A DNA stretch of 54,016 nucleotides from Berkiella sp050247135. GTDB lineage: Bacteria > Pseudomonadota > Gammaproteobacteria > Berkiellales > Berkiellaceae. Below are positions 1-8,275 of this stretch, piece by piece (positions within the stretch are counted from its first letter, which is position 1; each line of letters starts with the position of its first letter). The position numbers were made by a program, and so were the translations under genes. Under the pieces are notes generated by a model. The model was not told the DNA's origin, ran no database searches, and worked only from the letters and a program-made list of their open reading frames with translations. The stretch is from NCBI GenBank assembly GCA_050247135.1, contig JBFWUT010000018.1:1-54016 (forward strand), given 5' to 3'.

Positions 1-1406
1 ATGCCTCAACTGTTTCACATCATGTGACGGAAACTCCTGAACAAAATGTAGTTTACTTAGGACAATTTACCGCAGGTGCTTTAGTAGCTGGGAATTTGGC
101 TATCAATGGCATTAATATCATTTCAACGGGCGCTGATGAAGCCACATTGTTGCAGGATATTAATGCTTTATCGATACAAACAGGCGTAATGGCCTCTGGA
201 GATGGCAGTGGCCATATTACCTTGGTGGCAGAAGATGGTCGAAATATTCAGCTGACCTCTAATGGTGCAGCAGCTGCTGCTAGTTTTACTTATTTTGACA
301 CCCAAGGTGGTGCGGCACTGGATAAGGTGACGCGTTCTAGCGTGTTACTCTTTTCGCAAGACCAATCGATTAAGATTGCCGGTGCAAACCCGGCTGGAGT
401 GGGTTTCACCTCAGGTACTTTCCCTGAGCGTTCCTTAAGCTTAACCAATGATAATTATGAACTGAGCTACGATGGTACATTTTATACATTGCGAAATTTG
501 ACATATCTTACTGTAGTTGCTCAATCGACAACCCCTTATTTTGAAGTCGATGGTATGACTATTGAATTACAATCGGGCTCTGCAACGGTCAATGATACTT
601 TTATCATTCAGCCAACCCGAAGCGGTGCACATGATTTTGAATTGCTGGTCAATAACCCTCATCTCATTGCACTTGGGGCGCCTGTTAGAGTAGATGGAGA
701 TCTGAATAATCGCGGTAATGCTGAGCTTGCATTTGTTGAGGTAACGAATGCTAGTGGTGTGCCTGTTCCGACGTCGACAGTACTAGGGAATGCTTTCAGG
801 CAGGAAGGGGCCTTAACACCACCCATTCGAATTGAATTTGTCTCCTCAAATTCGTATCGTGTATTTGACGTTTCAAACGGTATTCCTGGTGTTCAGATAG
901 GGCCGGATCAAAGCTATGATAGTAGCGATGCTAATCATTCCGTATTTCCAATTTCTGGCGTAGTAGATAACACATTGCCAGGCCCTAATCCAACCTATGT
1001 TTATGATCCAGGTTATCGAGTCATGTTGCAAGGCTCTCCTGAGGCGGGTGATGTTTTTACAATTACTTATAACAGTAATGCTTCGGGAGATAACCGTAAT
1101 GGTTTAAAGCTTGCTGCATTACAACTTGAAAAAACCATGGCCAATCAATCAACCACTTTCCAAGATGCTTATGCGCAGTTAGTCGGTGATATTGGTACAA
1201 AATCTTCTCAAGCCAAGGTGAGTGCGCAATCGAGTGAAAATTTATACCATTTTATAGAATCAAGACGTAATGAAGTGTCCGGCGTTAACTTAGATGAAGA
1301 AGCAGCTAATCTATTGCGATTTGAGCAAGCGTATCAAGCATCAGCTCAAGTGATTGTGATTGCCAGAAGCATATTTGAAGCCTTAATGAGTTTACTAGGA
1401 AGATAA
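1..1406 (+). CDS. flgK: Flagellar hook-associated protein 1 FlgK, 3' part (partial)
   Basis: This is the C-terminal part of FlgK, the first hook-filament junction protein. The frame is open to the left window edge (codons begin at base 3), so the GTG at 24 is not the start. The diagnostic part is the C-terminal helix: a 'SGVNLDEEAANLLRFEQAYQ' segment and the ending 'FEALMSLLGR' match the FlgK/FlgE-type C-terminal domain. The upstream half is a variable beta-rich insertion containing one flagellin-IN-like module (bases 93-422) with the signature 'DGRNIQL', also found in FlgL. The stop lies one base before the flgL start, so the two genes are cotranscribed. Identity is secure; full length is unknown. 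Confidence 0.93.
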   Translation, partial: ASTVSHHVTETPEQNVVYLGQFTAGALVAGNLAINGINIISTGADEATLLQDINALSIQTGVMASGDGSGHITLVAEDGRNIQLTSNGAAAAASFTYFDTQGGAALDKVTRSSVLLFSQDQSIKIAGANPAGVGFTSGTFPERSLSLTNDNYELSYDGTFYTLRNLTYLTVVAQSTTPYFEVDGMTIELQSGSATVNDTFIIQPTRSGAHDFELLVNNPHLIALGAPVRVDGDLNNRGNAELAFVEVTNASGVPVPTSTVLGNAFRQEGALTPPIRIEFVSSNSYRVFDVSNGIPGVQIGPDQSYDSSDANHSVFPISGVVDNTLPGPNPTYVYDPGYRVMLQGSPEAGDVFTITYNSNASGDNRNGLKLAALQLEKTMANQSTTFQDAYAQLVGDIGTKSSQAKVSAQSSENLYHFIESRRNEVSGVNLDEEAANLLRFEQAYQASAQVIVIARSIFEALMSLLGR

Positions 1407-1407
1407 A

Positions 1408-3216
1408 ATGAGAGTTTCAACAGTCGATCTTTACCGCAGAACGGTTGATAATTTAACGCTTCAACAAGCTGCCATTAATGATTTGCAATTAAAAATATCT
1501 GCGGGTAAGAAAATTATTGTTGCGGCAGATGACCCTATTGGTGCCACCAAGGCTTCTAATTTACGTTATGAAATCAGTAAATTTTCTCAATTTGTCAAAA
1601 ACTCAGATTCTGCAAAGTCATTGCTAGAATTTGAGGATTCTATTCTTGATTCAGTAACTAAGTTATATCAACGTTTAAGAGAATTAACGATCAATGCGGG
1701 CAATGCAAGTCTTGGTCGAGACGATCGTGAAGCTGTCGCAACTGAATTAGAAGAGCGTCTTAATGAATTACAAGATCTTGTGAACTCAAAAGATTCAAAC
1801 GGTGATTATTTATTTTCAGGGTTTAAATCGAAAACACAAGCTGTCATCAAAGCTGCTAATGGCGATTTTATTTTCCAAGGTGACGAAGGTAAGAGAACAA
1901 TTTCACTGAGTGACACCACTTTCCTAACTGTGTTGGACTCGGGTAAAAATATCTTTTTTAATATCCCAACTGATAGAGTAGAGGCTACTTCCAGCCGAGG
2001 TGTTGCTACGGTAACGGGGATTGGTGGTGGTTTGGTTAATTCAGGAACATTAACACCATTGGCAGCGACTGATCTCATCATTAACAATGTCCATATCCCT
2101 GCCAGTGAAATTGATGGGATATCTACCACAGATGCAGAGAGTAGTGGTATTGCGCTTGCTAGCGCCATTAATAGCAAGTTAGCGGAAACTGGTGTTCATG
2201 CTGTAACCGATCCAACGGTTTGTGATTTAGGGATCTATACAGCAGGTACCTTAACGGGTACACAGTTTTCAATTAATGGATATGTTGTGCTTGATCCTGT
2301 AGGCACTGAGACTTCTGTGATGTCTGCTGTCAATACCTTAACTGCCCAAACCGGTGTGACTGCCTCGCAGCCAGGCGGCGCAGGTACTGCTATATTATTA
2401 ACTGCTGATGATGGACGCAACATCCAATTACAAACAAGCGGCGGTGCTACGGCAAGTTTTGCCAATTTTAACTTAACCGGTGCAGCTTTAGATCAAGTTC
2501 AGCATTCTACTGTAACGCTAAGAAGCCATACGGATTTTAATATACAAGGTGCGCTTCCTTCACAGGCAGGCTTTACTGCAGGAACCTATGTTAATTCGAC
2601 GAATATCGGTACTGGCGTGATTTCAACGCCCGTTATCATTGATACCATCACTGATGTAAATGAGACCTATTCTATTGTTTTTAATACCCCCCCTAGTACC
2701 TATAGCATTGTTGCTGATTCAGCTCCTACAGTGCCTTTAGCGGACTTTAAAGATATTACTTATGTGCCCAACCAAAATATCGATTTTATGGGGATCCGGG
2801 TTGTCATTACCGGAACGCCTGCAGCGGGGGATATTTTTGGTGTAGAAATGTCCATCAAACCCACACAAGACATTTTTACTACGATTAATACCCTCGTAGC
2901 GAGCATTAGACGCTATGGTAACGATGCAACTCGCCTCAGTTATGAAATTGGACAAGGGCTAAATAGTATTAATTATGCTGAATCTCGTTTAATTGAAGCA
3001 CGTGCAGAAGTGGGTGTACGTATTAACATCGCGGACAGTCAGAAGGATTTTAATGATAAGCTGAATATATTAACACAGAGTATTTTAAGTGAAGTTGAAG
3101 ATTTAGATTACACTGCAGCTATTACCAAGTTGTCGCAAAACTCTTTTATTCTCCAAGCAGCGCAGCAAAGTTTCGTGAAGGTACAGAGTTTAAGTATCTT
3201 TAATTACTTGCGTTAG
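1408..3216 (+). CDS. flgL: Flagellar hook-associated protein 3 FlgL
   Basis: FlgL is the second junction protein between hook and filament. The N-terminus 'MRVSTVDLYRRTVDNL' and the flagellin-type D0/D1 helices (about residues 1-140, with 'SAGKKIIVAADDPIGA') are typical. A matching C-terminal helix (about 500-602) ends 'SLSIFNYLR'. At 602 residues it is much longer than enteric FlgL (about 317). The extra length is a central insertion (about 160-480) holding IN-type modules, one of which (residues 286-394) closely resembles the module in FlgK. The start has a good ribosome-binding site (aggaag) 5 bases upstream. A hairpin terminator follows at once, so flgK-flgL form the end of an operon. Confidence 0.95.
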   Translation: MRVSTVDLYRRTVDNLTLQQAAINDLQLKISAGKKIIVAADDPIGATKASNLRYEISKFSQFVKNSDSAKSLLEFEDSILDSVTKLYQRLRELTINAGNASLGRDDREAVATELEERLNELQDLVNSKDSNGDYLFSGFKSKTQAVIKAANGDFIFQGDEGKRTISLSDTTFLTVLDSGKNIFFNIPTDRVEATSSRGVATVTGIGGGLVNSGTLTPLAATDLIINNVHIPASEIDGISTTDAESSGIALASAINSKLAETGVHAVTDPTVCDLGIYTAGTLTGTQFSINGYVVLDPVGTETSVMSAVNTLTAQTGVTASQPGGAGTAILLTADDGRNIQLQTSGGATASFANFNLTGAALDQVQHSTVTLRSHTDFNIQGALPSQAGFTAGTYVNSTNIGTGVISTPVIIDTITDVNETYSIVFNTPPSTYSIVADSAPTVPLADFKDITYVPNQNIDFMGIRVVITGTPAAGDIFGVEMSIKPTQDIFTTINTLVASIRRYGNDATRLSYEIGQGLNSINYAESRLIEARAEVGVRINIADSQKDFNDKLNILTQSILSEVEDLDYTAAITKLSQNSFILQAAQQSFVKVQSLSIFNYLR

Positions 3217-3222
3217 CGCCAT

Positions 3223-3268
3223 ACCCGGCGTCGTTTCACGTAACGAGCGAAGCCGGGTGCTTTTTTTT
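3223..3268 (+). terminator. Rho-independent terminator after flgL
   Basis: The outer stem acccggc (3223-3229) pairs with gccgggt (3252-3258). An inner tcgtt/aacga pairing extends it, and a run of eight T follows at 3261-3268. It starts 6 bases after the flgL stop. Confidence 0.88.
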
Positions 3269-3400
3269 CTCTGCACATTATCGTTTTATACCTTATCGCC
3301 TTCATTACCTCACATTAGTTATCTACTAATAAGTACACTCCTATTGATTGCGAATTTGGCCCCCTGTTCTGTATGAATAATCATCCGGCAAAACAATTCC
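3269..3400. other. Intergenic spacer upstream of the flagellin promoter
   Basis: This is the first part of the only gene-free stretch over 300 bases (3217-3530). Between the flgL terminator and the sigma-28 promoter I see no open reading frame with a ribosome-binding site and no obvious repeat. Upstream activator sites could lie here, but none is recognisable. Confidence 0.5.
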
Positions 3401-3427
3401 TAAACCTCTATCCATGTTTGACGATAA
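3401..3427 (+). promoter_or_regulatory. Sigma-28 (FliA) promoter of fliC
   Basis: The -35 element TAAACCTC (3401-3408) and -10 element GACGATAA (3420-3427) are separated by exactly 11 bases. This matches the class 3 flagellar consensus TAAAGTTT-N11-GCCGATAA (7 of 8 in the -10, TAAA conserved in the -35). The expected transcription start is near 3433, giving a leader of about 100 bases before fliC. Confidence 0.85.
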
Positions 3428-3438
3428 TGAACCTGGGT

Positions 3439-3470
3439 GCGGTAAATACATCATTTTGATGTATATCCGC
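3439..3470 (+). promoter_or_regulatory. 5'-leader stem-loop of fliC mRNA
   Basis: A 14-bp stem with one bulged base: gcgg...atacatca (3439-3453) pairs with tgatgtat...ccgc (3457-3470) around a TTT loop. It begins about 5 bases after the predicted start of the sigma-28 transcript. A stem at the very 5' end is typical of elements that protect mRNA from decay; here that role is inferred. Confidence 0.65.
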
Positions 3471-3530
3471 TAATGATGAACGTAGTGATTGTGAAAGCAG
3501 TCATGAATTTAAGAGTTCTAGGAGCATAAA

Positions 3531-5795
3531 ATGCCACAAGTAATTAATACGAATATTGCGTCTATTAACGCACAACGTAACTTAACGAAGTCGGGTGAAA
3601 TGCTAGCGACCTCATTGCAGCGCTTGTCTTCAGGTTTACGCATTAACAGCGCGAAGGACGACGCTGCTGGGCTTGCGATTAGTACTCGATTTACCTCACA
3701 AATTCAAGGTCTTTCACAAGCTTCCCGTAACGCAAATGACGCTATTTCGCTTGCGCAGGTAGCAGAAGGCGCGTTGCAAGAAGTCACCAATCTGTTACAA
3801 CGTTCACGTGAATTGGCGATCCAATCTGCTAACGGTACCAACAGTTCTTCTGACCGTGCGGCGATTCAGGATGAAGTAAACCAACTCAAACAAGAGTTAT
3901 CACGTATTGCTACTACTACAACGTTCAACGGTTTGAACATTTTAAATGGTGAACTGCGTAACGCACTTTTCCAAGTGGGCGCTGAAGCTAACCAAACCAT
4001 CGGTGTGACGATTCGTGATACCCGTGCAACGGCTATTGGTAGTAACCAAATGGGAACCAATAACGCAGATGGTTTAGAAGGTGCTACCCGTAAACAACTC
4101 TATATTGGTACGGTAGGTGGTGCAGGTGGTGCTGCGTTAGGTGCAGAAGTCGCTGTAGGTCAAGCAAACTCTGCAAATAACGGTTATTCCGTTTCTACCT
4201 TCACTGTTACCAGCGTTTCTTCAGCGGGTGTGACGACAACGCAAACAGCGGCTGTTGCGGCTAACGATGAAGCAAACACCATTGCAACTAACTTATCGGC
4301 TCTTACCGGTGTTAATGCCCGTGGTTTTAACCAAGTGACTGTTGATAACTTAGCTACTTTAGATGCTGCTACCTCTATCACGTTAAATGGCCAAGTGATT
4401 GCTGCCGGTGCTGCTGCGACAGTAAACAGCATTGCAACAGCGATTAACGCTGATGCTGTGTTACAAGCAGCAGGTATTTATGCTGTGAGCACAGGTACCG
4501 AAGTCACCATTACCGCTTTAGATGGCCGTGACTTGAACTTTGCAAATGCTGCCGGTACCGGTGTGTTTGACATGGTTGGTCTTCGTGGCGGTGCTGCAAC
4601 GACCTTAGTTGCTGCGCAAACTACAACCTTTGGTGGACGTGTTGATATCGAGTTAGCAGAGCGTTATAGCATTTCTTCTGATGTTGACTCTATTATCATT
4701 AACGGTACAGCAACCACAGTTGCAGTGGGTGATGGTACCATTACGGATAAAATCAATAGCACCACAACAACGGCTAACAACCTCAACAACAACATTGGCG
4801 CGCAAAACGTCACCTTAGTGGGTAGTGCGGGTTCTGCCACCGTGGCTGTCACAGCTGGTCAATCAGCAGACAGTATCGTAACAGCAGTGAACGCAGTGTC
4901 AGGTTCAACGGGTATTACGGCTGAAGCAAGAACAACCGCTACTTTATCAGACTTGTCAGCTAACGGTAACGTCAGCTTCACAGTTTATGGTGATAATGCG
5001 ATTGGTGCCAACGTTTCAGCAACGGTGACAACCTCAGACTTAAGTGCGTTAATGAACGCGATTAACAACGTTGCTGGTACAACCGGTATTACCGCTGCTT
5101 TAGGGACGGATAACTCATCGGTTATCTTGACCCATCAAACCGGTAAAAACATTGTACTACAAAACTTCACTCATAGTGCTGCTGTTGACTATGCTGCTCC
5201 TTCTGTTACCCCCGTATCAGGAACAGGTAGTTCATTAGTCGCTGCTGTTGAGCAATCCATTACTGTGACAGGTAACGCTGATACCAACACCAGTGGTACT
5301 GCTGTTAAATTGTATGATGGTGGTGCTCGCACTAACTTCGATACAACCGTAGTGGGTGGTGAAATCACGTTCCAATCCGCTGATACCTTTAACGTGGCTT
5401 CTGACATTTCAGGTTTAGCTTCAACTGGAACCTCTTTGTTCTCAGGTGGTGCTAATACGGCTAACTCTTCAACCCTGTTAGACGTTGGTCAGATTGACGT
5501 TAGTACCCAAGCTGGTGCGAATGCGGCTATCTCTATCATCGACGGCGCGTTAGACCAAATCAGCCAAGTCCGTGCTGAATTGGGTGCTGTGCAAAATCGA
5601 TTTGGTAGCACCATTTCAAACTTGGCGAATAACGTTGAAAACCTTCAAGCTGCACGTTCGCGTATTCAAGATGCTGACTTCGCATTAGAAACAGCAAACA
5701 TGACGAAAGCGCAAATCTTGCAACAAGCAGGTATCGCCATTTTAGCGCAAGCTAACTCGTTACCACAAAACGTTTTAGCTCTGTTAAAAGGCTAA
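3531..5795 (+). CDS. fliC: Flagellin, large
   Basis: This is the structural subunit of the flagellar filament. The conserved N-terminal D0/D1 region (residues 1 to about 170, 'MPQVINTNIASINAQRNL', 'RLSSGLRINSAKDDAAGLAI') and C-terminal helices (about 655-754, ending 'NSLPQNVLALLKG') are intact, including the 'QRSRELAIQSANG' stretch that in other flagellins is the TLR5-recognised D1 helix. The centre (about 175-650) is an Ala/Thr/Asn/Gly-rich, surface-exposed type of sequence with at least three IN-like modules. At 754 residues it is larger than the common 280-500. Codon choice is visibly biased (AAC, GGT, CGT), as expected for a very highly expressed gene. The ribosome-binding site taggag lies 7 bases before ATG. 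It is a single-gene unit with its own sigma-28 promoter and a terminator-like hairpin. Confidence 0.97.
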   Translation: MPQVINTNIASINAQRNLTKSGEMLATSLQRLSSGLRINSAKDDAAGLAISTRFTSQIQGLSQASRNANDAISLAQVAEGALQEVTNLLQRSRELAIQSANGTNSSSDRAAIQDEVNQLKQELSRIATTTTFNGLNILNGELRNALFQVGAEANQTIGVTIRDTRATAIGSNQMGTNNADGLEGATRKQLYIGTVGGAGGAALGAEVAVGQANSANNGYSVSTFTVTSVSSAGVTTTQTAAVAANDEANTIATNLSALTGVNARGFNQVTVDNLATLDAATSITLNGQVIAAGAAATVNSIATAINADAVLQAAGIYAVSTGTEVTITALDGRDLNFANAAGTGVFDMVGLRGGAATTLVAAQTTTFGGRVDIELAERYSISSDVDSIIINGTATTVAVGDGTITDKINSTTTTANNLNNNIGAQNVTLVGSAGSATVAVTAGQSADSIVTAVNAVSGSTGITAEARTTATLSDLSANGNVSFTVYGDNAIGANVSATVTTSDLSALMNAINNVAGTTGITAALGTDNSSVILTHQTGKNIVLQNFTHSAAVDYAAPSVTPVSGTGSSLVAAVEQSITVTGNADTNTSGTAVKLYDGGARTNFDTTVVGGEITFQSADTFNVASDISGLASTGTSLFSGGANTANSSTLLDVGQIDVSTQAGANAAISIIDGALDQISQVRAELGAVQNRFGSTISNLANNVENLQAARSRIQDADFALETANMTKAQILQQAGIAILAQANSLPQNVLALLKG

Positions 5796-5815
5796 TCTCT
5801 AAGATATTGACGGTA

Positions 5816-5839
5816 GGGTGCCAAAGCATTTTGGCACCC
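5816..5839 (+). terminator. Hairpin after fliC
   Basis: A perfect 10-bp stem gggtgccaaa/tttggcaccc with a GCAT loop lies 20 bases after the fliC stop. No good T-run follows, so it may act as an mRNA-stabilising end or a weak or Rho-assisted terminator. Confidence 0.7.
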
Positions 5840-5963
5840 CACTGATCATAAAAAACGGATATCAATTGCCTTATTTTCATTCATTTAATTGCCGCTTTTC
5901 TGCTACTAGTGAATGAGTATTTTATAACTCTTTGAATTTTGAATGAATTTTATATATTGTGAT

Positions 5964-5980
5964 TTGGCGCGTATTTTGCC
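5964..5980 (+). promoter_or_regulatory. Sigma-54 promoter of fliD operon
   Basis: TTGGCGCG-N4-TTGCC has the invariant GG (5966-5967) and GC (5978-5979) exactly 10 bases apart, as required for sigma-54 -24/-12 promoters. It lies about 40 bases before fliD. The activator is expected to be FleQ- or FleR-type. Confidence 0.82.
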
Positions 5981-6020
5981 TAATCAAATAGGATTGAGTT
6001 AAAGATCAAGGAGCGTGTCA

Positions 6021-7430
6021 ATGCCGATAACAACTTCTGGAGTTGGTTCGGGCATCAATATCAGAGAATTAGTCGATGAATTGCTGGCTGCCGAAAGTAA
6101 AGATAAAAAACTTCGCTTCGATAAAAATGAGGCTGAAGCACTCACTAAAATCACAGCCTATGGAACACTGAGCTCAAGCCTTTCCGAATTAAAAGACAAA
6201 GTAAGTTCGCTTAAAGATACTAATCCTTTTGCGCAACGATCGGTGACTACTGCTAAGAGCACTGATGGTAAAACAGCGTTAACTGCCTCTGCGTCAAATA
6301 GCGCCCAAACTGGCGACTTTCAAGTGGAAGTCACAGCGTTAGCAAAAAGCCATAAATTAGCCTCTGGAAATTTTGACAGCGCTGCAACAGTGGTTGGTAC
6401 TGGCGTGATTGAATTTACCGTAGGAACAACAGTTTATTCCATTGAAATTACAGATAGCGATAATACGCTACAAGGGATCAAAGATAAAATCAACGAGAGT
6501 AGTAAAACAACGGGGATAGCAGCAAGTCTCATTACCAGTGATTCAGGCGCTGTATTAGTTTTTCAAGCTCTTGAAACAGGGTTAGATAAGGTCTTTACTG
6601 TGGCAGTAGTGGGAGACGGAGATAGTAATGATACTGACAATGCAGGACTATCAAAGTTAGCTTCGAACCATTTGACTATTAATCAACCCGGTCAGGATGC
6701 CTCGGTGAAGATTGATGGGGTAACGGTAACTAACAGCACGAATACCTTAGTAGATGCTATTGAAGGGGTGACAATAGACTTATTAAATATGAACACGCTA
6801 GATCCTGTTGAGATGACGATTAGTCTTAATAAGGATGCAGCTACCCAAGCCATAATTGATTTTGTTAATGTCTACAATTCTACCTTGGAATCTATTCAAA
6901 AACTCACTGCTTATAACAAAGAAGATCCCAAAAATGCAGGGCTACTCATTGGTGATGCGATTACGCGCAGTGCACAAAATCAAATGAGAAGAGTGTTAAA
7001 CACAAGTAATTATGAATTACCCCTGGCGATATCTTCTTTAGCTCAAATGGGCATCACCTCAGACAGAACAACAGGCAAGCTCGAGGTTGACACGTATAAA
7101 CTGAGTAGTGCAGTTTCTAAAAATTATGATGATGTTGGCAAACTCTTTATTGATGATGATAAAGGGATCCTTAATAATTTAGAATCAACATTAGATTCTT
7201 ATATAGAGCTTAATGGTATTATTAAAACCAAAACCAAAGGGCTGAATAAAAGCATTGATTTGATAAGTGAACAACGAGTGGTACTTGAAAGACATTTAAT
7301 TCAATTAGAAGAACGATTGCTGACGCAATTTATTGCGATGGATTCAATTGTAGCAAATTTACGATCAACCAGTGATTTCTTAAAAACACAATTAGACAGC
7401 TTGGCTGAACCATTATCATTTAGGAAATAA
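6021..7430 (+). CDS. fliD: Flagellar filament cap protein FliD (HAP2)
   Basis: FliD caps the growing filament and folds flagellin subunits at the tip. The N-terminus 'TSGVGSGINIRELVDELL' is the classical FliD start. The middle holds an IN-type domain ('GVIEFTVGTTVYSIEI'), and the C-terminal coiled-coil region runs from about residue 280 to the end. I place the start at ATG 6021 because aaggag (6008-6013) lies 7 bases upstream; an upstream in-frame GTG (6015) would be too close to that site. The length of 469 residues is normal. It is the first gene of a fliD-fliS-fliT unit. Confidence 0.95.
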   Translation: MPITTSGVGSGINIRELVDELLAAESKDKKLRFDKNEAEALTKITAYGTLSSSLSELKDKVSSLKDTNPFAQRSVTTAKSTDGKTALTASASNSAQTGDFQVEVTALAKSHKLASGNFDSAATVVGTGVIEFTVGTTVYSIEITDSDNTLQGIKDKINESSKTTGIAASLITSDSGAVLVFQALETGLDKVFTVAVVGDGDSNDTDNAGLSKLASNHLTINQPGQDASVKIDGVTVTNSTNTLVDAIEGVTIDLLNMNTLDPVEMTISLNKDAATQAIIDFVNVYNSTLESIQKLTAYNKEDPKNAGLLIGDAITRSAQNQMRRVLNTSNYELPLAISSLAQMGITSDRTTGKLEVDTYKLSSAVSKNYDDVGKLFIDDDKGILNNLESTLDSYIELNGIIKTKTKGLNKSIDLISEQRVVLERHLIQLEERLLTQFIAMDSIVANLRSTSDFLKTQLDSLAEPLSFRK

Positions 7431-7432
7431 TT

Positions 7433-7834
7433 ATGAACCCAAATTATGCCTTAAAACAATATCAACATGTTTCAATTGAGACGGGTATATTAAATGCTGA
7501 TCCTTATCGATTAATTCAAATATTATTAGAAAGTGCCATAGAGAAACTAACGATAGCTAGAGGGTTTATTGAAAGAAACAATATTCATGATAAAGGTATT
7601 GCTATTAGTTTTGCTATCTCTATCATTGAAACATTAGAATCAAGTCTCAATGAGCAAGAAGGTGGTGAAATTGCTAAGAATTTAAAAGATCTTTACACAT
7701 ATATGTTGCAAGAACTTATTCAGGTTAATTTGCATAATGATATTAATAAATTAGATGGAATTATACAGCTTATTAATACAATAAAGTCAGGTTGGGATAA
7801 CATGCCACAAGCGAAAGTTGAAGATGCAGAATAA
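7433..7834 (+). CDS. fliS: Flagellin export chaperone FliS
   Basis: FliS binds the C-terminus of flagellin in the cytosol and prevents premature polymerisation. The family N-terminus is seen ('ALKQYQHVSIETGILNADPY', with the conserved Y and the 'DPYRLIQILLESA' helix), followed by an all-helical body. The length of 133 residues is typical. It starts two bases after the fliD stop and overlaps the next gene, so translation is probably coupled. Confidence 0.93.
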   Translation: MNPNYALKQYQHVSIETGILNADPYRLIQILLESAIEKLTIARGFIERNNIHDKGIAISFAISIIETLESSLNEQEGGEIAKNLKDLYTYMLQELIQVNLHNDINKLDGIIQLINTIKSGWDNMPQAKVEDAE

Positions 7835-8120
7835 CGAATATTTAACAAAGTTAAGCAAAATTGTTTTTGATCTTAATTGTGCTCTGGAAAAAAATGATCA
7901 CCAACAATGTTTGCTGCTGTGTGCAGAATTAACAGAGTTCCGTAAAGAAAATGCTCACCATGATATTGTGACGAACGATGAAAAGGAAGCAGTGCTTGCG
8001 ATACTACCACATATAGACACACTCATTGACAAGCTAGAAAACAATAAACAAATCCTTGCTGGAAAAATATATTCATTAAGAAAATCTATACAAATCTCAA
8101 AAAATCAAGATGAAATGTAG
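7824..8120 (+). CDS. fliT: Probable FliT-like flagellar chaperone
   Basis: A small, helical, charged protein of 98 residues directly after fliS, overlapping it by 11 bases (start ATG 7824; an in-frame TTG at 7818 is less likely). Position and size match FliT, the FliD chaperone. The sequence is poorly conserved in this family, and I assign it mainly from context and the predicted helix-rich character ('LTKLSKIVFDLNCALEKND', 'IDTLIDKLENNKQILAGKI'). No promoter is needed because the gene is embedded in the fliD unit. Confidence 0.65.
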   Translation: MQNNEYLTKLSKIVFDLNCALEKNDHQQCLLLCAELTEFRKENAHHDIVTNDEKEAVLAILPHIDTLIDKLENNKQILAGKIYSLRKSIQISKNQDEM

Positions 8121-8181
8121 CCCACCTGAATAGAATTCACCTTCCAAGTTAATATTATCAGTAGTTGTTTTTGACAATAAT

Positions 8182-8211
8182 TTGACATGCCATCAAGCTT
8201 ACGACTATTAG
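8182..8211 (+). promoter_or_regulatory. Possible sigma-70 promoter of the FleQ-like gene
   Basis: A perfect -35 TTGACA (8182-8187), an 18-base spacer and a moderate -10 TATTAG (8206-8211). It lies 65 bases before the gene for the master activator, which is usually sigma-70 dependent. Confidence 0.4.
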
Positions 8212-8275
8212 TTAATCATACGAAAAAAAATCAACCAACTTTTTGCTTATCATTTTTAACGGAATTGAATAGACT

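Noticed and set aside
4184..5407. Several minus-strand open frames inside fliC
   Set aside because: They arise from the biased codon use of flagellin (GCT/ACC/GGT-rich), which leaves the antisense frames open. No start signals or conserved features are seen.
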